Shown: in pieces, positions 48,418 to 57,103 of the stretch
Layout of the letters: every line of letters begins with the position of its first letter
Numbering within the stretch: the stretch's first letter is position 1
Assembly: GCF_002042965.1 (NCBI RefSeq)
Contig: NZ_MZNT01000004.1
Span: 310,001-374,000, forward strand
Origin: Paenibacillus sp. 32352
GTDB taxonomy: Bacteria; Bacillota; Bacilli; Paenibacillales; NBRC-103111
Direction of reading: 5' to 3'
Length of the DNA: 64,000 nucleotides
Translations under genes and position numbers: made by a program
The notes under the pieces: generated by a model
What the model was told of the DNA's origin: nothing
Database searches by the model: none
The model's input: the letters and a program-made list of their open reading frames with translations, nothing else

Positions 48418-49479
48418 TTAGGCTTCCGGCCGCTCTTCATCGTTCGACGAAATTTGAATGGATTCCCGGTTTTCTTCCGCCAGTTTTTTTCTTAATTCGA
48501 GCTGTTTCTTCTTTCTCGACCTACGCACGAGCAGGGTGGGGATCAAGATGATAGCCAGCACGATGGCTACAGGCAATACGGCTGCGGCCGCAATGACGAT
48601 CCACTGAAGAATGACGGACAGTACAGCGGTGCTGCCGCTCCATGCCGAGGCGGCCCTTTGAACCAGCGGCCCGCCTTCCTGGCCTTTGATGACAGCCGCA
48701 GAGCCCATCTTTTGAACCAACCGGAGCTCAATGGTCGAGTAAGAAACATTTTGCTCCAAATATCTCATTCTCCCTTTGATGCGCTCAATCTCCTCCTGCA
48801 CCTTACCAAGCTCATTGGAGAAAGCAAGCAGCTCGTCGGTTTTCGAAGCTTTCTCCATAAAAGCGACCAAACGCTTCTCCACAACCTGCTTCGCATTTAA
48901 CCGGGCCGTCAAATCCACATATTCCTCCGACACGTCCTGACCCTGCACGCTTTTTTGGGATGTAGGGTGAATCTTCTCCAGTTGATTCAGCAAGGAGCTG
49001 AAGCCATTCGCTGGGACCTTGATGACGAAATTCCCGCTTTTCTCATAAGCCGTCTCGCTCTGGTTGAACTGGAGCACGTAGCCTCCCGATTGCCTCACGG
49101 CATCTTCGATTAATTGCTGGGCATCCTCGTACTTGTCTACCTGCATGGTCATGCTGGCTCTGTAAATGATTTTGCGGTCCGGCGCATCAACCGACGTGAG
49201 GCTGGTTCCGTTGTAGCTGTCAGGTGCCTGGGCAGGCACGGAGGCAGCCTGTGGTTCCGCCCTGTTACCCTCGGCGCCCGACACAGCTAAGGCTGAGCTT
49301 TGATTCGAATCCGTTTTGATGGATTTGGCACTATCACTTGCCCCCGCAGAATATTCCGAGCTTTTGCTCTGATCTGCGGCTCCGCAGCCTGTCAGGACGA
49401 CAGCCAGCAAAGCGGCTATTGCCCATTTTTTCCAACCGAGCTTCGATAATACCCGCACTCTATCCCCTTTGACCCCCAT
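48418..49479 (-). CDS. DUF4349 lipoprotein
   Basis: A 353-residue envelope protein. The N-terminus has a lipoprotein signal (LGWKKWAIAALLAVVLTGC, lipid on Cys32), a Ser/Ala-rich linker, the DUF4349 domain from about 105 to 270 (RKIIYRASMTMQVDKYEDAQQLIEDAV, VDLTARLNAKQVVEKRL) with a coiled-coil, then a C-terminal membrane segment (about 285-320) and a charged tail. Function unknown. Another possible start is a GTG seven codons later. It interrupts the bshC-mraZ order known from Bacillus, together with ahcY. Confidence 0.85.
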   Translation of the reverse strand: MGVKGDRVRVLSKLGWKKWAIAALLAVVLTGCGAADQSKSSEYSAGASDSAKSIKTDSNQSSALAVSGAEGNRAEPQAASVPAQAPDSYNGTSLTSVDAPDRKIIYRASMTMQVDKYEDAQQLIEDAVRQSGGYVLQFNQSETAYEKSGNFVIKVPANGFSSLLNQLEKIHPTSQKSVQGQDVSEEYVDLTARLNAKQVVEKRLVAFMEKASKTDELLAFSNELGKVQEEIERIKGRMRYLEQNVSYSTIELRLVQKMGSAAVIKGQEGGPLVQRAASAWSGSTAVLSVILQWIVIAAAAVLPVAIVLAIILIPTLLVRRSRKKKQLELRKKLAEENRESIQISSNDEERPEA

Positions 49480-49598
49480 ACACGATCCCCCCTATGGAAT
49501 CTTCCTATATACGCCGCAACCGGCGATACTTTATAAACGAGGAGAATCGTGAGTTTGTTGCATAAATTTGGGAGAGATGCATTTTTTAGTATTCGTAT

Positions 49599-49678
49599 GT
49601 GAAAACCAACCGCCTTTGCGGGTGTGTTGTCTCCTAGTCTGCTAATTTCCCGCAAAGTGAGGTCATGTTTTCACTTTG
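49599..49678 (-). promoter_or_regulatory. Competing inverted repeats upstream of the DUF4349 gene
   Basis: CAAAGTGA (49653-49660) pairs with TCACTTTG (49671-49678). Alternatively CTTTGCGGG (49614-49622) pairs with CCCGCAAAG (49649-49657) and GTGAAAAC (49599-49606) with GTTTTCAC (49667-49674). The two folds share bases and exclude each other. No promoter or T run was found next to them. Confidence 0.5.
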
Positions 49679-49700
49679 TGGGGGGCGATTTTCATATAGT

Positions 49701-49728
49701 TAAAAAGCCTTCCCATAAGGGAAGGCTT
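49701..49728 (-). terminator. Terminator of ahcY
   Basis: A perfect 10-bp stem AAGCCTTCCC/GGGAAGGCTT (49705-49714 with 49719-49728), followed on the minus strand by TTTTTA, 10 bases after the stop. Confidence 0.88.
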
Positions 49729-49737
49729 CACCTTTCA

Positions 49738-51000
49738 TTAATGCTCGGTCCAGCTGTCCAAATAAGATTTTTGCTCTTCAGACAACGTATCGATGGAAAC
49801 GCCCATGGATTCCAGTTTGAAACGGGCTACTTGCTCATCAAGCTCGTAAGGCACGTTAACGACCTTTTGACCGATTTGCTTGTAATTGTCATTCACATAT
49901 TTCAGAGACATGGCTTGCAGCGCGAAGGTCATATCCATAATTTCCGCCGGATGACCGTCTCCTGCAGCCAGGTTCACCAGACGGCCTTCGGCGATCAGGT
50001 AGAACTTGCGTCCATCCTTCAGCGTATACTCTTCAATGTTGCGGCGAACCGTACGCTTGGATACAGACAGCGCATCCAGCTCAGGTTTGTTCACTTCTAC
50101 ATCAAAGTGGCCGGCGTTCGATAGAATCGCTCCATCCTTCATCACTTCGTAGTGCTCTCCACGGATGACATCGCGGTTACCCGTAACCGTAACGAAGAAA
50201 TCACCGATCTTGGCCGCTTCCTTCATGGACATAACAGCAAATCCGTCCATATAGGCTTCAACCGCTTTAATGGCATCGATTTCGGTTACGACTACATTGG
50301 CACCAAGACCTTTAGCCCGCATAGCCACCCCTTTACCACACCAGCCGTAGCCTACAACGACGACCGTCTTGCCTGCAACAACCAGGTTAGTTGTACGGTT
50401 AATGCCATCCCAGACGGATTGACCGGTTCCGTAGCGGTTGTCGAACAAATATTTGCAATAGGCATCATTAACTGCAACCATCGGGAACTGCAATTGGCCG
50501 TCTTTTTCCATAGCTTTCAAACGCAGAATGCCCGTCGTCGTTTCTTCGGCGCCGCCGCGAACGTTCTTGAGCAGATCCTTACGCTCGGAGTGCAGAATGG
50601 ATACAAGGTCGCCGCCGTCGTCAATGATCAGGTCCGGTTCGGTTTCCAGGGTTTTGATCAACAATTCCTTGTACTCCTGAGGCTCAGGATTGTACTTGGC
50701 GAATACAGTGATGCCGTCTTCCACAAGAGCCGCACATACGTCATCCTGTGTCGAGAGCGGGTTGCTTCCGCAAATGGTAACGTCAGCGCCTCCGGCTTGA
50801 ACCACTTTAGCCAGATAAGCGGTTTTGGCTTCAAGGTGCAGAGAGATCGCAACCTTCAAGCCTTTAAAAGGCTGCTCTTTCTCAAATTGCTCGCGGATCC
50901 GGTTCAATACCGGCATGTGGGCATTCACCCAGTCGATTTTCAAGTGGCCTTCCGGGGCCAATGCAATGTCCTTAATAATGCTGCGCTCTTTCGTATTCAT
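49738..51000 (-). CDS. ahcY: Adenosylhomocysteinase
   Basis: Cleaves S-adenosylhomocysteine to adenosine and homocysteine with bound NAD, recycling the product of methyl transfer. 420 residues; NAD fold [30 protein letters not shown] (about 208-237), substrate residues in [12 protein letters not shown] and [15 protein letters not shown], and [10 protein letters not shown]. The C-terminal Lys-Tyr motif is present in shortened form. ATG follows GGAGG. Most Firmicutes instead use Pfs/LuxS; this enzyme with mtnX-mtnB in the same window suggests active sulphur-compound recycling. Confidence 0.95.
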   Translation of the reverse strand: MNTKERSIIKDIALAPEGHLKIDWVNAHMPVLNRIREQFEKEQPFKGLKVAISLHLEAKTAYLAKVVQAGGADVTICGSNPLSTQDDVCAALVEDGITVFAKYNPEPQEYKELLIKTLETEPDLIIDDGGDLVSILHSERKDLLKNVRGGAEETTTGILRLKAMEKDGQLQFPMVAVNDAYCKYLFDNRYGTGQSVWDGINRTTNLVVAGKTVVVVGYGWCGKGVAMRAKGLGANVVVTEIDAIKAVEAYMDGFAVMSMKEAAKIGDFFVTVTGNRDVIRGEHYEVMKDGAILSNAGHFDVEVNKPELDALSVSKRTVRRNIEEYTLKDGRKFYLIAEGRLVNLAAGDGHPAEIMDMTFALQAMSLKYVNDNYKQIGQKVVNVPYELDEQVARFKLESMGVSIDTLSEEQKSYLDSWTEH

Positions 51001-51111
51001 ATATCATCCTCCAAATCTTGTTTATAGGCTTCAGCCATTGGTAAAGATCGGTTGCCACTCATGATGTCTTTATATAAATCAAAGCTAAGGCCAGTGCAGA
51101 CCCGCTTCGCT

Positions 51112-52755
51112 TTATAGATAGCATACTTTATGCAGTCCGTCGAGCTCCAGCTCGCCGTCTACAAGCTCATACAGCCACTCGGTTCCGTATTTATTGAGAT
51201 AAGTCATTATATTATAGACCCTCTCCTGCGGTTTCCCCAAAGGAAGCACGGATAGTCCGATCCGCTGAAATTGACGGAGTGAAGCATCGAATTGGGAACG
51301 AACCGCGTCGGCAGCCTTATGCTCCAGAAATCCGATTTGCTCCAAAATCTTGGCCATATTCGTCTCCCCCAGCTTCCCAAGGCCCGGATTCACTCCGGAA
51401 ATGAGCTCAACTAACGGCTGATAGCTTTCTTTGAACTGAACCCTCACTTGCTCGAATCGCTCCTCGAGCTTCAGGCTGTCCTGCTCCTTCAGCCATTGCT
51501 GCTGCTTCTCCTCAAGCCGGTACAGCACATCATCCAGGGACAAGCCGTATTTCGTCATGTTTTTCTGGACAATTCCTTCCATTAATGTCACTTCCACGCG
51601 TGGAATGACAATCGGCATCTTCATCCCCGCGTAATGGAATGCATCGCGCGTCAATCCCCAATAAGCAATTTCGCCCGGCCCGAGCACCGTCCCCAGCACC
51701 GGCAGGACATAGTCCTGCATCAGAGGCCTGGTCAGGACATTGTTGCTGAACCGCTCCGGCGCCGTCTCTGTCCAGTCCAGCAGCTGACTCAGAGAATACC
51801 GTCTTTCCTGTTTACGGTCTGTAAACAGCTGCGGATCTTCCTCCGAAGCATACAGCAGAATGCGTTCATCTTCATCGAAAATGAACAAATTCGCCCCCCG
51901 CTCATGCATCTCCACCTGAGAGGCGTAGCCAAGCTCATTCACACGCTGCTTTCCTTGAAGGTACGCCGCATGCAAAGGCGCCTGCTGCTCCAGCAGCCGG
52001 CGGAACATAGGCGCTTCGACCCGGCGCAGCGCAGGATCGTCTGAATCCAGCAGCACAAGACCGTAGGAACCGAACAGCTTAGCCATCAGCTGACCGAAGA
52101 AATCAACCAGCGTCGATGAACTGGCCGCTATGGTCTGAAGAGCGTCCATCCAGGAAGCCTTAAATTCAGTAGGGATCAAGGACGCATCGAGCTGCTGCAG
52201 TGCCTCCTCCCATTGCCCGGCGGAAATATCCAGCCGGCTGACCGAGCTGCGCTTCTCGCTCGCAGAACTAACCTTGATTTTGTTCAACTGCAGATCTTGC
52301 GACAAAGCATAGATATGATTGACCTCGTCGAAATCGTGATCTTCCCCTGCGATCCAGAAGACGGGCACTACAGGGCGTCCCAGCCGTTCGGAAGCAAGCC
52401 GCGCGGAGCGGATCAAGGTTACCGCCTTGTAGATCACCAGCGCCGGGCCAGTGAATAAGCCGGCCTGTTGGCCTCCTGCGATGCAAAGCGTTCGTTCATC
52501 GCGAAGCTGCTCTATGGCATGCATCGCCTCAGGAGCGTTATGCAGCCGGGCATTGAAGGCGGATAGCACATCGGCGATTTGTCCGCGATCAGCTGCGGAT
52601 TGACGTCCGTGATCCAGCCACTCCGCTCTTGCAGCCCATGATGAGCCATCCCATGGATTATAATCGAACAAGGTTCTTACCTTGTCAAATTGGTGAACAT
52701 AATCCTCCGTGATAGGCTGGCTGGATTTCCAATGAATTGATTCTACTTTCAACAA
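51112..52755 (-). CDS. bshC: BshC, bacillithiol synthesis cysteine-adding enzyme
   Basis: Putative ligase that adds cysteine to GlcN-malate in the last step of bacillithiol synthesis. The 547-residue protein matches the family from end to end (FDYNPWDGSSWAARAEWLD near 33, GGQQAGLFTGPALVIYKAVT near 94, FWIAGEDHDFDEVNHIY near 133, and GPGEIAYWGLTRDAFHYAGMKMPIVIPR near 357). The start is TTG after GAGGCGG. Its promoter and the place before mraZ agree with yllA of Bacillus. Confidence 0.93.
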   Translation of the reverse strand: MLKVESIHWKSSQPITEDYVHQFDKVRTLFDYNPWDGSSWAARAEWLDHGRQSAADRGQIADVLSAFNARLHNAPEAMHAIEQLRDERTLCIAGGQQAGLFTGPALVIYKAVTLIRSARLASERLGRPVVPVFWIAGEDHDFDEVNHIYALSQDLQLNKIKVSSASEKRSSVSRLDISAGQWEEALQQLDASLIPTEFKASWMDALQTIAASSSTLVDFFGQLMAKLFGSYGLVLLDSDDPALRRVEAPMFRRLLEQQAPLHAAYLQGKQRVNELGYASQVEMHERGANLFIFDEDERILLYASEEDPQLFTDRKQERRYSLSQLLDWTETAPERFSNNVLTRPLMQDYVLPVLGTVLGPGEIAYWGLTRDAFHYAGMKMPIVIPRVEVTLMEGIVQKNMTKYGLSLDDVLYRLEEKQQQWLKEQDSLKLEERFEQVRVQFKESYQPLVELISGVNPGLGKLGETNMAKILEQIGFLEHKAADAVRSQFDASLRQFQRIGLSVLPLGKPQERVYNIMTYLNKYGTEWLYELVDGELELDGLHKVCYL

Positions 52756-52797
52756 GGCAGCCGCCTCACTTTACAATGATTTATATGTACCTCTTTG

Positions 52798-52826
52798 ATT
52801 GTACACATGATTGGCACAATCGTCAA
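52798..52826 (-). promoter_or_regulatory. Sigma-A promoter of bshC
   Basis: Minus strand TTGACG (52826-52821), 17 bases, TACAAT (52803-52798), about 43 bases before the bshC start. Confidence 0.8.
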
Positions 52827-52906
52827 AAGAGAAAAACAGCAGCCAAACAGAAAGCCAGGCAGTTCAAGGACGACGTCCCGTACAACCCGGCTCTCGTGAT
52901 ATTCCA

Positions 52907-53863
52907 TTAATACAAATGGCAGGCTACATAATGATTAGGCTCTACTTGCTTGAATTCCGGCATCGAAGCTGCGCATTCCGGCATTGCCTTCGGACAGCGG
53001 GTCCGGAACGGGCAGCCGCTCGGCGGGTTCAATGGGCTTGGAATCTCTCCCTCGAGAATAATGCGTTCCCGGGTGCGCTCTACTTCCGGATCCGGAATCG
53101 GGATGGCGGAAAGCAGCGATTCCGTATAAGGGTGCAGCGGCTTGGCGTACAGCTCATCGGAGGTAGTGACCTCGACCAGCTTACCCAGATACATCACGCC
53201 GATTCGGTCGGATATATGCTTTACCATCGCCAGATCGTGGGCAATGAATAAATAGGTAAGGCCGTGCTCCTTTTGCAGCTTCTTAAACAGGTTGACCACC
53301 TGCGCCTGCACCGATACGTCCAACGCGGAGATCGGCTCGTCCGCAATAATAAATTGAGGCTCGATTGCCAAGGCTCTCGCGATACCGATACGCTGGCGCT
53401 GTCCACCGGAAAATTCGTGAGGGAACCGGCTGGCATGCTCCGAGTTCAACCCTACGGCGTCAAGCAGCTCGAACACCCGTTCTTTCCGTTTGGCGCCGGA
53501 ATACAACCCATGAATATCTACGCCCTCAGCAATGATGTTTCCGACCGTCATACGCGGATTCAGGGAAGCATAAGGATCCTGGAACACCATTTGCATCTGG
53601 CGGCGAAATTCATTCAGCTTGCGTCCGCGCATTTTATGAACGTTCTCGCCATTAAAAATAACTTCTCCTCCGGTAGCATCATACAAATTAATGATCGTAC
53701 GGCCCGCGGTCGATTTACCGCAGCCGGACTCCCCTACCAGACCGAACGTTTCCCCGCGCTTCACAGAAAAGTTAAGATTGTCGACTGCCTTCAATATTTT
53801 GCCGCCGCCGACTTGAAAATGCTTCTGCAGATTGCGCACTTCCAATATAGAATCCTTGCTCAT
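52907..53863 (-). CDS. oppF: Oligopeptide ABC transporter ATPase OppF
   Basis: Second ATPase of the oligopeptide importer. 318 residues from the ATG of [10 protein letters not shown] after GGGAGGTG; a 21-codon upstream extension is not supported. Walker [10 protein letters not shown] (44-52), signature [15 protein letters not shown], Walker B LIADEP-type [14 protein letters not shown], and the C-terminal oligopeptide/dipeptide motif [19 protein letters not shown], whose four cysteines can hold an Fe-S cluster in related proteins. It overlaps oppD by 4 bases. No clear terminator was seen behind it. Confidence 0.95.
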   Translation of the reverse strand: MSKDSILEVRNLQKHFQVGGGKILKAVDNLNFSVKRGETFGLVGESGCGKSTAGRTIINLYDATGGEVIFNGENVHKMRGRKLNEFRRQMQMVFQDPYASLNPRMTVGNIIAEGVDIHGLYSGAKRKERVFELLDAVGLNSEHASRFPHEFSGGQRQRIGIARALAIEPQFIIADEPISALDVSVQAQVVNLFKKLQKEHGLTYLFIAHDLAMVKHISDRIGVMYLGKLVEVTTSDELYAKPLHPYTESLLSAIPIPDPEVERTRERIILEGEIPSPLNPPSGCPFRTRCPKAMPECAASMPEFKQVEPNHYVACHLY

Positions 53864-54885
53864 CGCATTCCACCTCCCACTTCTACAGGACGCTCTACCT
53901 TCGGAGCATCGGGGTGAAGCAGCCAACAGGCAGCCGAATGGGTGTCAGTCAGCTTTGTATGCTCCGGATCGATTTCCAGACAAGCTTTCATAGCATAAGG
54001 ACAACGAGCTGCAAAGGCACATCCTTTGGGTGGAGCGAATAAATCAGGAGGCGTTCCCGGAATAGGAATAAGCTCGCTGTCGGCATCCTGATCCAGACGA
54101 GGCACCGAACGCAGAAGTCCCCACGTATACGGATGCTGAGGATTGTAGAACAGCTCGTCTACCGTTCCCTGCTCGACGACCTTGCCGGCGTACATTACGA
54201 TAACGCGCTGAGCCATTTCCGCAACAACACCCAAGTCATGTGTTATTACTATAATAGAAGCTTCTGTCTTTTCAGACAAGGTTTTCATCAAATCGATGAT
54301 TTGCGCTTGAATGGTTACGTCCAATGCAGTTGTCGGTTCATCCGCAATCAGCAGCTTCGGACTGCATGCCAGAGCGATGGCAATCATAACCCGCTGACGC
54401 ATACCGCCGGAAAATTCATGCGGGTACTGATAAATGCGGCCTTCTGGATTGGAAATTCCTACCATTTTTAATATTTCAACCGCTTTTTTGTTAGCTTCGT
54501 CTTTCGATATATTATGATGCTTAATCAAGCCTTCCGTAATCTGCTTGCCTATGGTCATGGTAGGGTTCAAGGAAGTCATCGGGTCCTGGAAAATCATGCC
54601 CATCTCCGAACCTCGAATTTTTTCCATTTCTTTATCTGTACATAGGGTAACTTCCGTTTTGCCGTCAAACAAAATCGATCCGCCCTTAATGACGCTTGGA
54701 GGCGACGGAATCAGTCTCATGATCGTTTGCGCTGTAACGGATTTTCCGCAGCCGGACTCTCCGACGATCGCCAGCACCTCGCCCTTTTTCAATTCGAATG
54801 AAACACCGCGTACCGCCTGAACTTCCCCGGCATAAGTGCGAAAGGATACCTTGAGATCCTTGACCTCTAATATATTTTGACTCAT
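53860..54885 (-). CDS. oppD: Oligopeptide ABC transporter ATPase OppD
   Basis: First ATPase of the importer, 341 residues from the ATG after GGAGGTG. Walker [11 protein letters not shown] (42-51), signature EFSGGMRQRVMIAIAL, Walker B LLIADEPTTALDVT, and the C-terminal PPKGCAFAARCPYAMKAC cysteine motif. It forms a heterodimer with OppF below the OppB-OppC pore. About 75 bases separate it from oppC. Confidence 0.95.
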   Translation of the reverse strand: MSQNILEVKDLKVSFRTYAGEVQAVRGVSFELKKGEVLAIVGESGCGKSVTAQTIMRLIPSPPSVIKGGSILFDGKTEVTLCTDKEMEKIRGSEMGMIFQDPMTSLNPTMTIGKQITEGLIKHHNISKDEANKKAVEILKMVGISNPEGRIYQYPHEFSGGMRQRVMIAIALACSPKLLIADEPTTALDVTIQAQIIDLMKTLSEKTEASIIVITHDLGVVAEMAQRVIVMYAGKVVEQGTVDELFYNPQHPYTWGLLRSVPRLDQDADSELIPIPGTPPDLFAPPKGCAFAARCPYAMKACLEIDPEHTKLTDTHSAACWLLHPDAPKVERPVEVGGGMR

Positions 54886-54959
54886 TATTGGCACCTCCTG
54901 CTTGCGTTAATATAAGCATAAAGCTTTTTGGGGAACAGCCTGTTCCCCATTTATCGGCG

Positions 54960-55880
54960 TTATTTTCTCATCTTCGGATCAAGCGCATCACGCAAGCCGT
55001 CGCCGAGCAGGTTAAAGCTCATCAAGATCAAGCTAAACACGATAGTCGGGAAAACAATACGATGCGGGTACAAACGAATCGCGCCTGCACCGTCAGACAG
55101 CAATGCTCCTAACGACGCCAGAGGAACTCGGATACCCAAACCGATGAAACTCAAGAATGCCTCGGTAAAAATAGCCGACGGAACGATAAACGTAATTTGT
55201 ACGATAATCAAGCCTAATGCGTTAGGCACCAAGTGCTTCAAAATAATCCGTGCGCCGCCCGCGCCCAATGTTCTTGCCGCAAGAACGTATTCCTGCTCCT
55301 TAAGCGTAAGGATCTGTCCGCGTACCAGACGGGCCATAGGAACCCAGCCTGTAATCGCGTAAGCAATAATAATCGTTTTAAATCCCGGACCAATGACAAC
55401 GATCAGCAGGATCGAGATCAACAGAAACGGAATGGAGTATACAATTTCAATGATACGCTGCATAATATCATCGACGCGTCCGCCGTAATAAGCGGAAATC
55501 CCGCCGTACAGCACCCCGAACACCAAATCCAGCAAAGCGGCACAAAGTCCGATAGCCAAGGAAATTCTAGTGCCCCACCATACGCGGACCCATAGATCCC
55601 GTCCGAAATCGTCGGTGCCGAACCAGTGCTCGGCGGATGGCTTCAGGTTCTTGATATCATAGTTTTGCGTTGCATAATCGTGGTGCGAAAAAATAGGACC
55701 TAAAATCGATAAAACGGCTAATACTATAAGGGTAATAAGGCCGAACATGGCCAGCTTGTTCTTCTTCAGTCTTCTCCAGGCATCCCGCCAGTACGTCATG
55801 GACGGCCGTACGATTACATCGCCATGGGCTGTTCCTGTAGGTGCCGGCTCAAACATGTCTTTCGAAATTTGCTGCATCAT
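54960..55880 (-). CDS. oppC: Oligopeptide ABC transporter permease OppC
   Basis: A 306-residue permease. An N-terminal cytoplasmic region with the OppC motif WRDAWRRLKKNKLAMFG (about 31-47), a first membrane segment, then the core of five segments with the coupling helix VLAARTLGAGGARIILKHLVPNALG (about 199-223). ATG follows GGGAGG and overlaps oppB by 4 bases, so the two permeases are translationally coupled. Confidence 0.95.
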   Translation of the reverse strand: MMQQISKDMFEPAPTGTAHGDVIVRPSMTYWRDAWRRLKKNKLAMFGLITLIVLAVLSILGPIFSHHDYATQNYDIKNLKPSAEHWFGTDDFGRDLWVRVWWGTRISLAIGLCAALLDLVFGVLYGGISAYYGGRVDDIMQRIIEIVYSIPFLLISILLIVVIGPGFKTIIIAYAITGWVPMARLVRGQILTLKEQEYVLAARTLGAGGARIILKHLVPNALGLIIVQITFIVPSAIFTEAFLSFIGLGIRVPLASLGALLSDGAGAIRLYPHRIVFPTIVFSLILMSFNLLGDGLRDALDPKMRK

Positions 55881-56812
55881 TTGGAACCTCCCTTGGTCAG
55901 ACGAATACGCGGGTCAACCAAACCGTACAAAATATCGGTCAGGAATAAAACAACCACTAAGAGGAATGAATAAAAAATCGTCAATCCGGTAATCATCGTA
56001 TAGTCATTAGAATAAATCGACTGAACAAAGTGCTTACCAAGTCCAGGTACAACGAAGATTTGCTCGACAACCAGCGTACCTGTGATCAAGTTAACAAATA
56101 CCGGACCCAGTACGGTGACAACCGGCAAAATTGCGTTTCGAAGTGTATGGCGAACCACAATGGCTCTTTGGGACAAGCCTTTCGCCTTCGCCGTTTTCAC
56201 ATAATCGAGACTTAATACGTCCAGCATGGACGTCCGCATCAAACGAGCCAGAATGGCGATGGTCCCGAACGACAAGGAGATGGCGGGCAGTATGCGGCTG
56301 GAAGCTCCGGTCCACATCCCTGCAGGAAGCCAGCCCAGCTTAACCCCAATAAAATAAGAAAGCAACGGTGCAAGAACAAAGGACGGAATCGAAATCCCTA
56401 CGACAGCTGTAAACATCGCGCCGATGTCCCAGCCTTTATTGTGATTAAGGGAAGCAATAATACCCAGGATAAGTCCAACTACGATAGCGATACATAACGC
56501 CCACAGACCCAATTCGAGGGATGCAGGAAAGCCTTGTGCGATGATTTCTGTTACTTTACGGGTTGGAAAGGCGTAAGAAACCCCCAAATCTCCATGAATA
56601 ACATTATTAAGATACTTCAAATACTGCTCCCACAACGGTTTGTCCAACCCATATTGTGCATATAAAAGTTGCTTCTGCTCAGCAGTAAGTTTTAATGAGT
56701 CTTCACCGAACGGATCACCCGGCAAATTTTTCATCAGCACAAAGGTGAACGTAATGATCAGCCACAGGGTAACCACCATATAGACTAAACGACGTAACGT
56801 GTAGCGAAGCAT
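55877..56812 (-). CDS. oppB: Oligopeptide ABC transporter permease OppB
   Basis: A 311-residue permease with six membrane segments. N-terminal MLRYTLRRLVYMVVTLWLIITFTF, the large periplasmic loop after DPFGEDSLKLT, and the coupling motif YVKTAKAKGLSQRAIVVRHTLRNA (about 207-230) are typical. I start at the ATG after GGAGGTG. A 291-base gap with two large hairpins separates it from oppA. Confidence 0.95.
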   Translation of the reverse strand: MLRYTLRRLVYMVVTLWLIITFTFVLMKNLPGDPFGEDSLKLTAEQKQLLYAQYGLDKPLWEQYLKYLNNVIHGDLGVSYAFPTRKVTEIIAQGFPASLELGLWALCIAIVVGLILGIIASLNHNKGWDIGAMFTAVVGISIPSFVLAPLLSYFIGVKLGWLPAGMWTGASSRILPAISLSFGTIAILARLMRTSMLDVLSLDYVKTAKAKGLSQRAIVVRHTLRNAILPVVTVLGPVFVNLITGTLVVEQIFVVPGLGKHFVQSIYSNDYTMITGLTIFYSFLLVVVLFLTDILYGLVDPRIRLTKGGSK

Positions 56813-56934
56813 ATTACACCTCCTGTACTTTGTTAAAGAAATGCGCTGGTCACGCACCCCATAAAAGACTTGCAACCGCAGGATGCGGTTAATGGTAGTC
56901 CACCAAACAGTTGGGCCGTATTTCTATGGAGCCG

Positions 56935-56991
56935 AACTGCTTCGCAAGCATAGACGTAGTAAAGCCAAGACTATGTTTGCGAAACAGTTCC
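56935..56991 (-). promoter_or_regulatory. Long hairpin in the oppA-oppB gap
   Basis: GAACTG-CTTCGCAA-GCATAG (56935-56954) pairs with CTATGTTTGCGAAACAGTTC (56972-56991), 20 bp with one mismatch and one G-T pair, loop 17 bases. No T run follows. It probably affects mRNA processing or stability. Confidence 0.65.
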
Positions 56992-57034
56992 GCATCATTC
57001 CACTTTAGACAGCTCAATCGGGCAGCTCGCCAAT

Positions 57035-57070
57035 AAGAAAGGGCCGTTCCAAACGGCTGCAGAACGGCCC
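57035..57070 (-). terminator. Attenuating hairpin behind oppA
   Basis: Minus strand GGGCCGTT ... AACGGCCC (57070-57063 with 57048-57041), with an inner GCAGCCGTTT loop, followed by a T-rich run. It lies 34 bases past the oppA stop and could allow more OppA than OppBCDF. Confidence 0.7.
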
Positions 57071-57103
57071 AATGACGAACGTATAACTTGGTTGCTCGCG
57101 TTC

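Noticed and set aside
51001..51111. Possible SAM-type riboswitch before ahcY (GGCAACC present)
   Set aside because: Only a short stretch resembles the S-box; the other conserved parts and a terminator are missing and the gap is only 111 bases.
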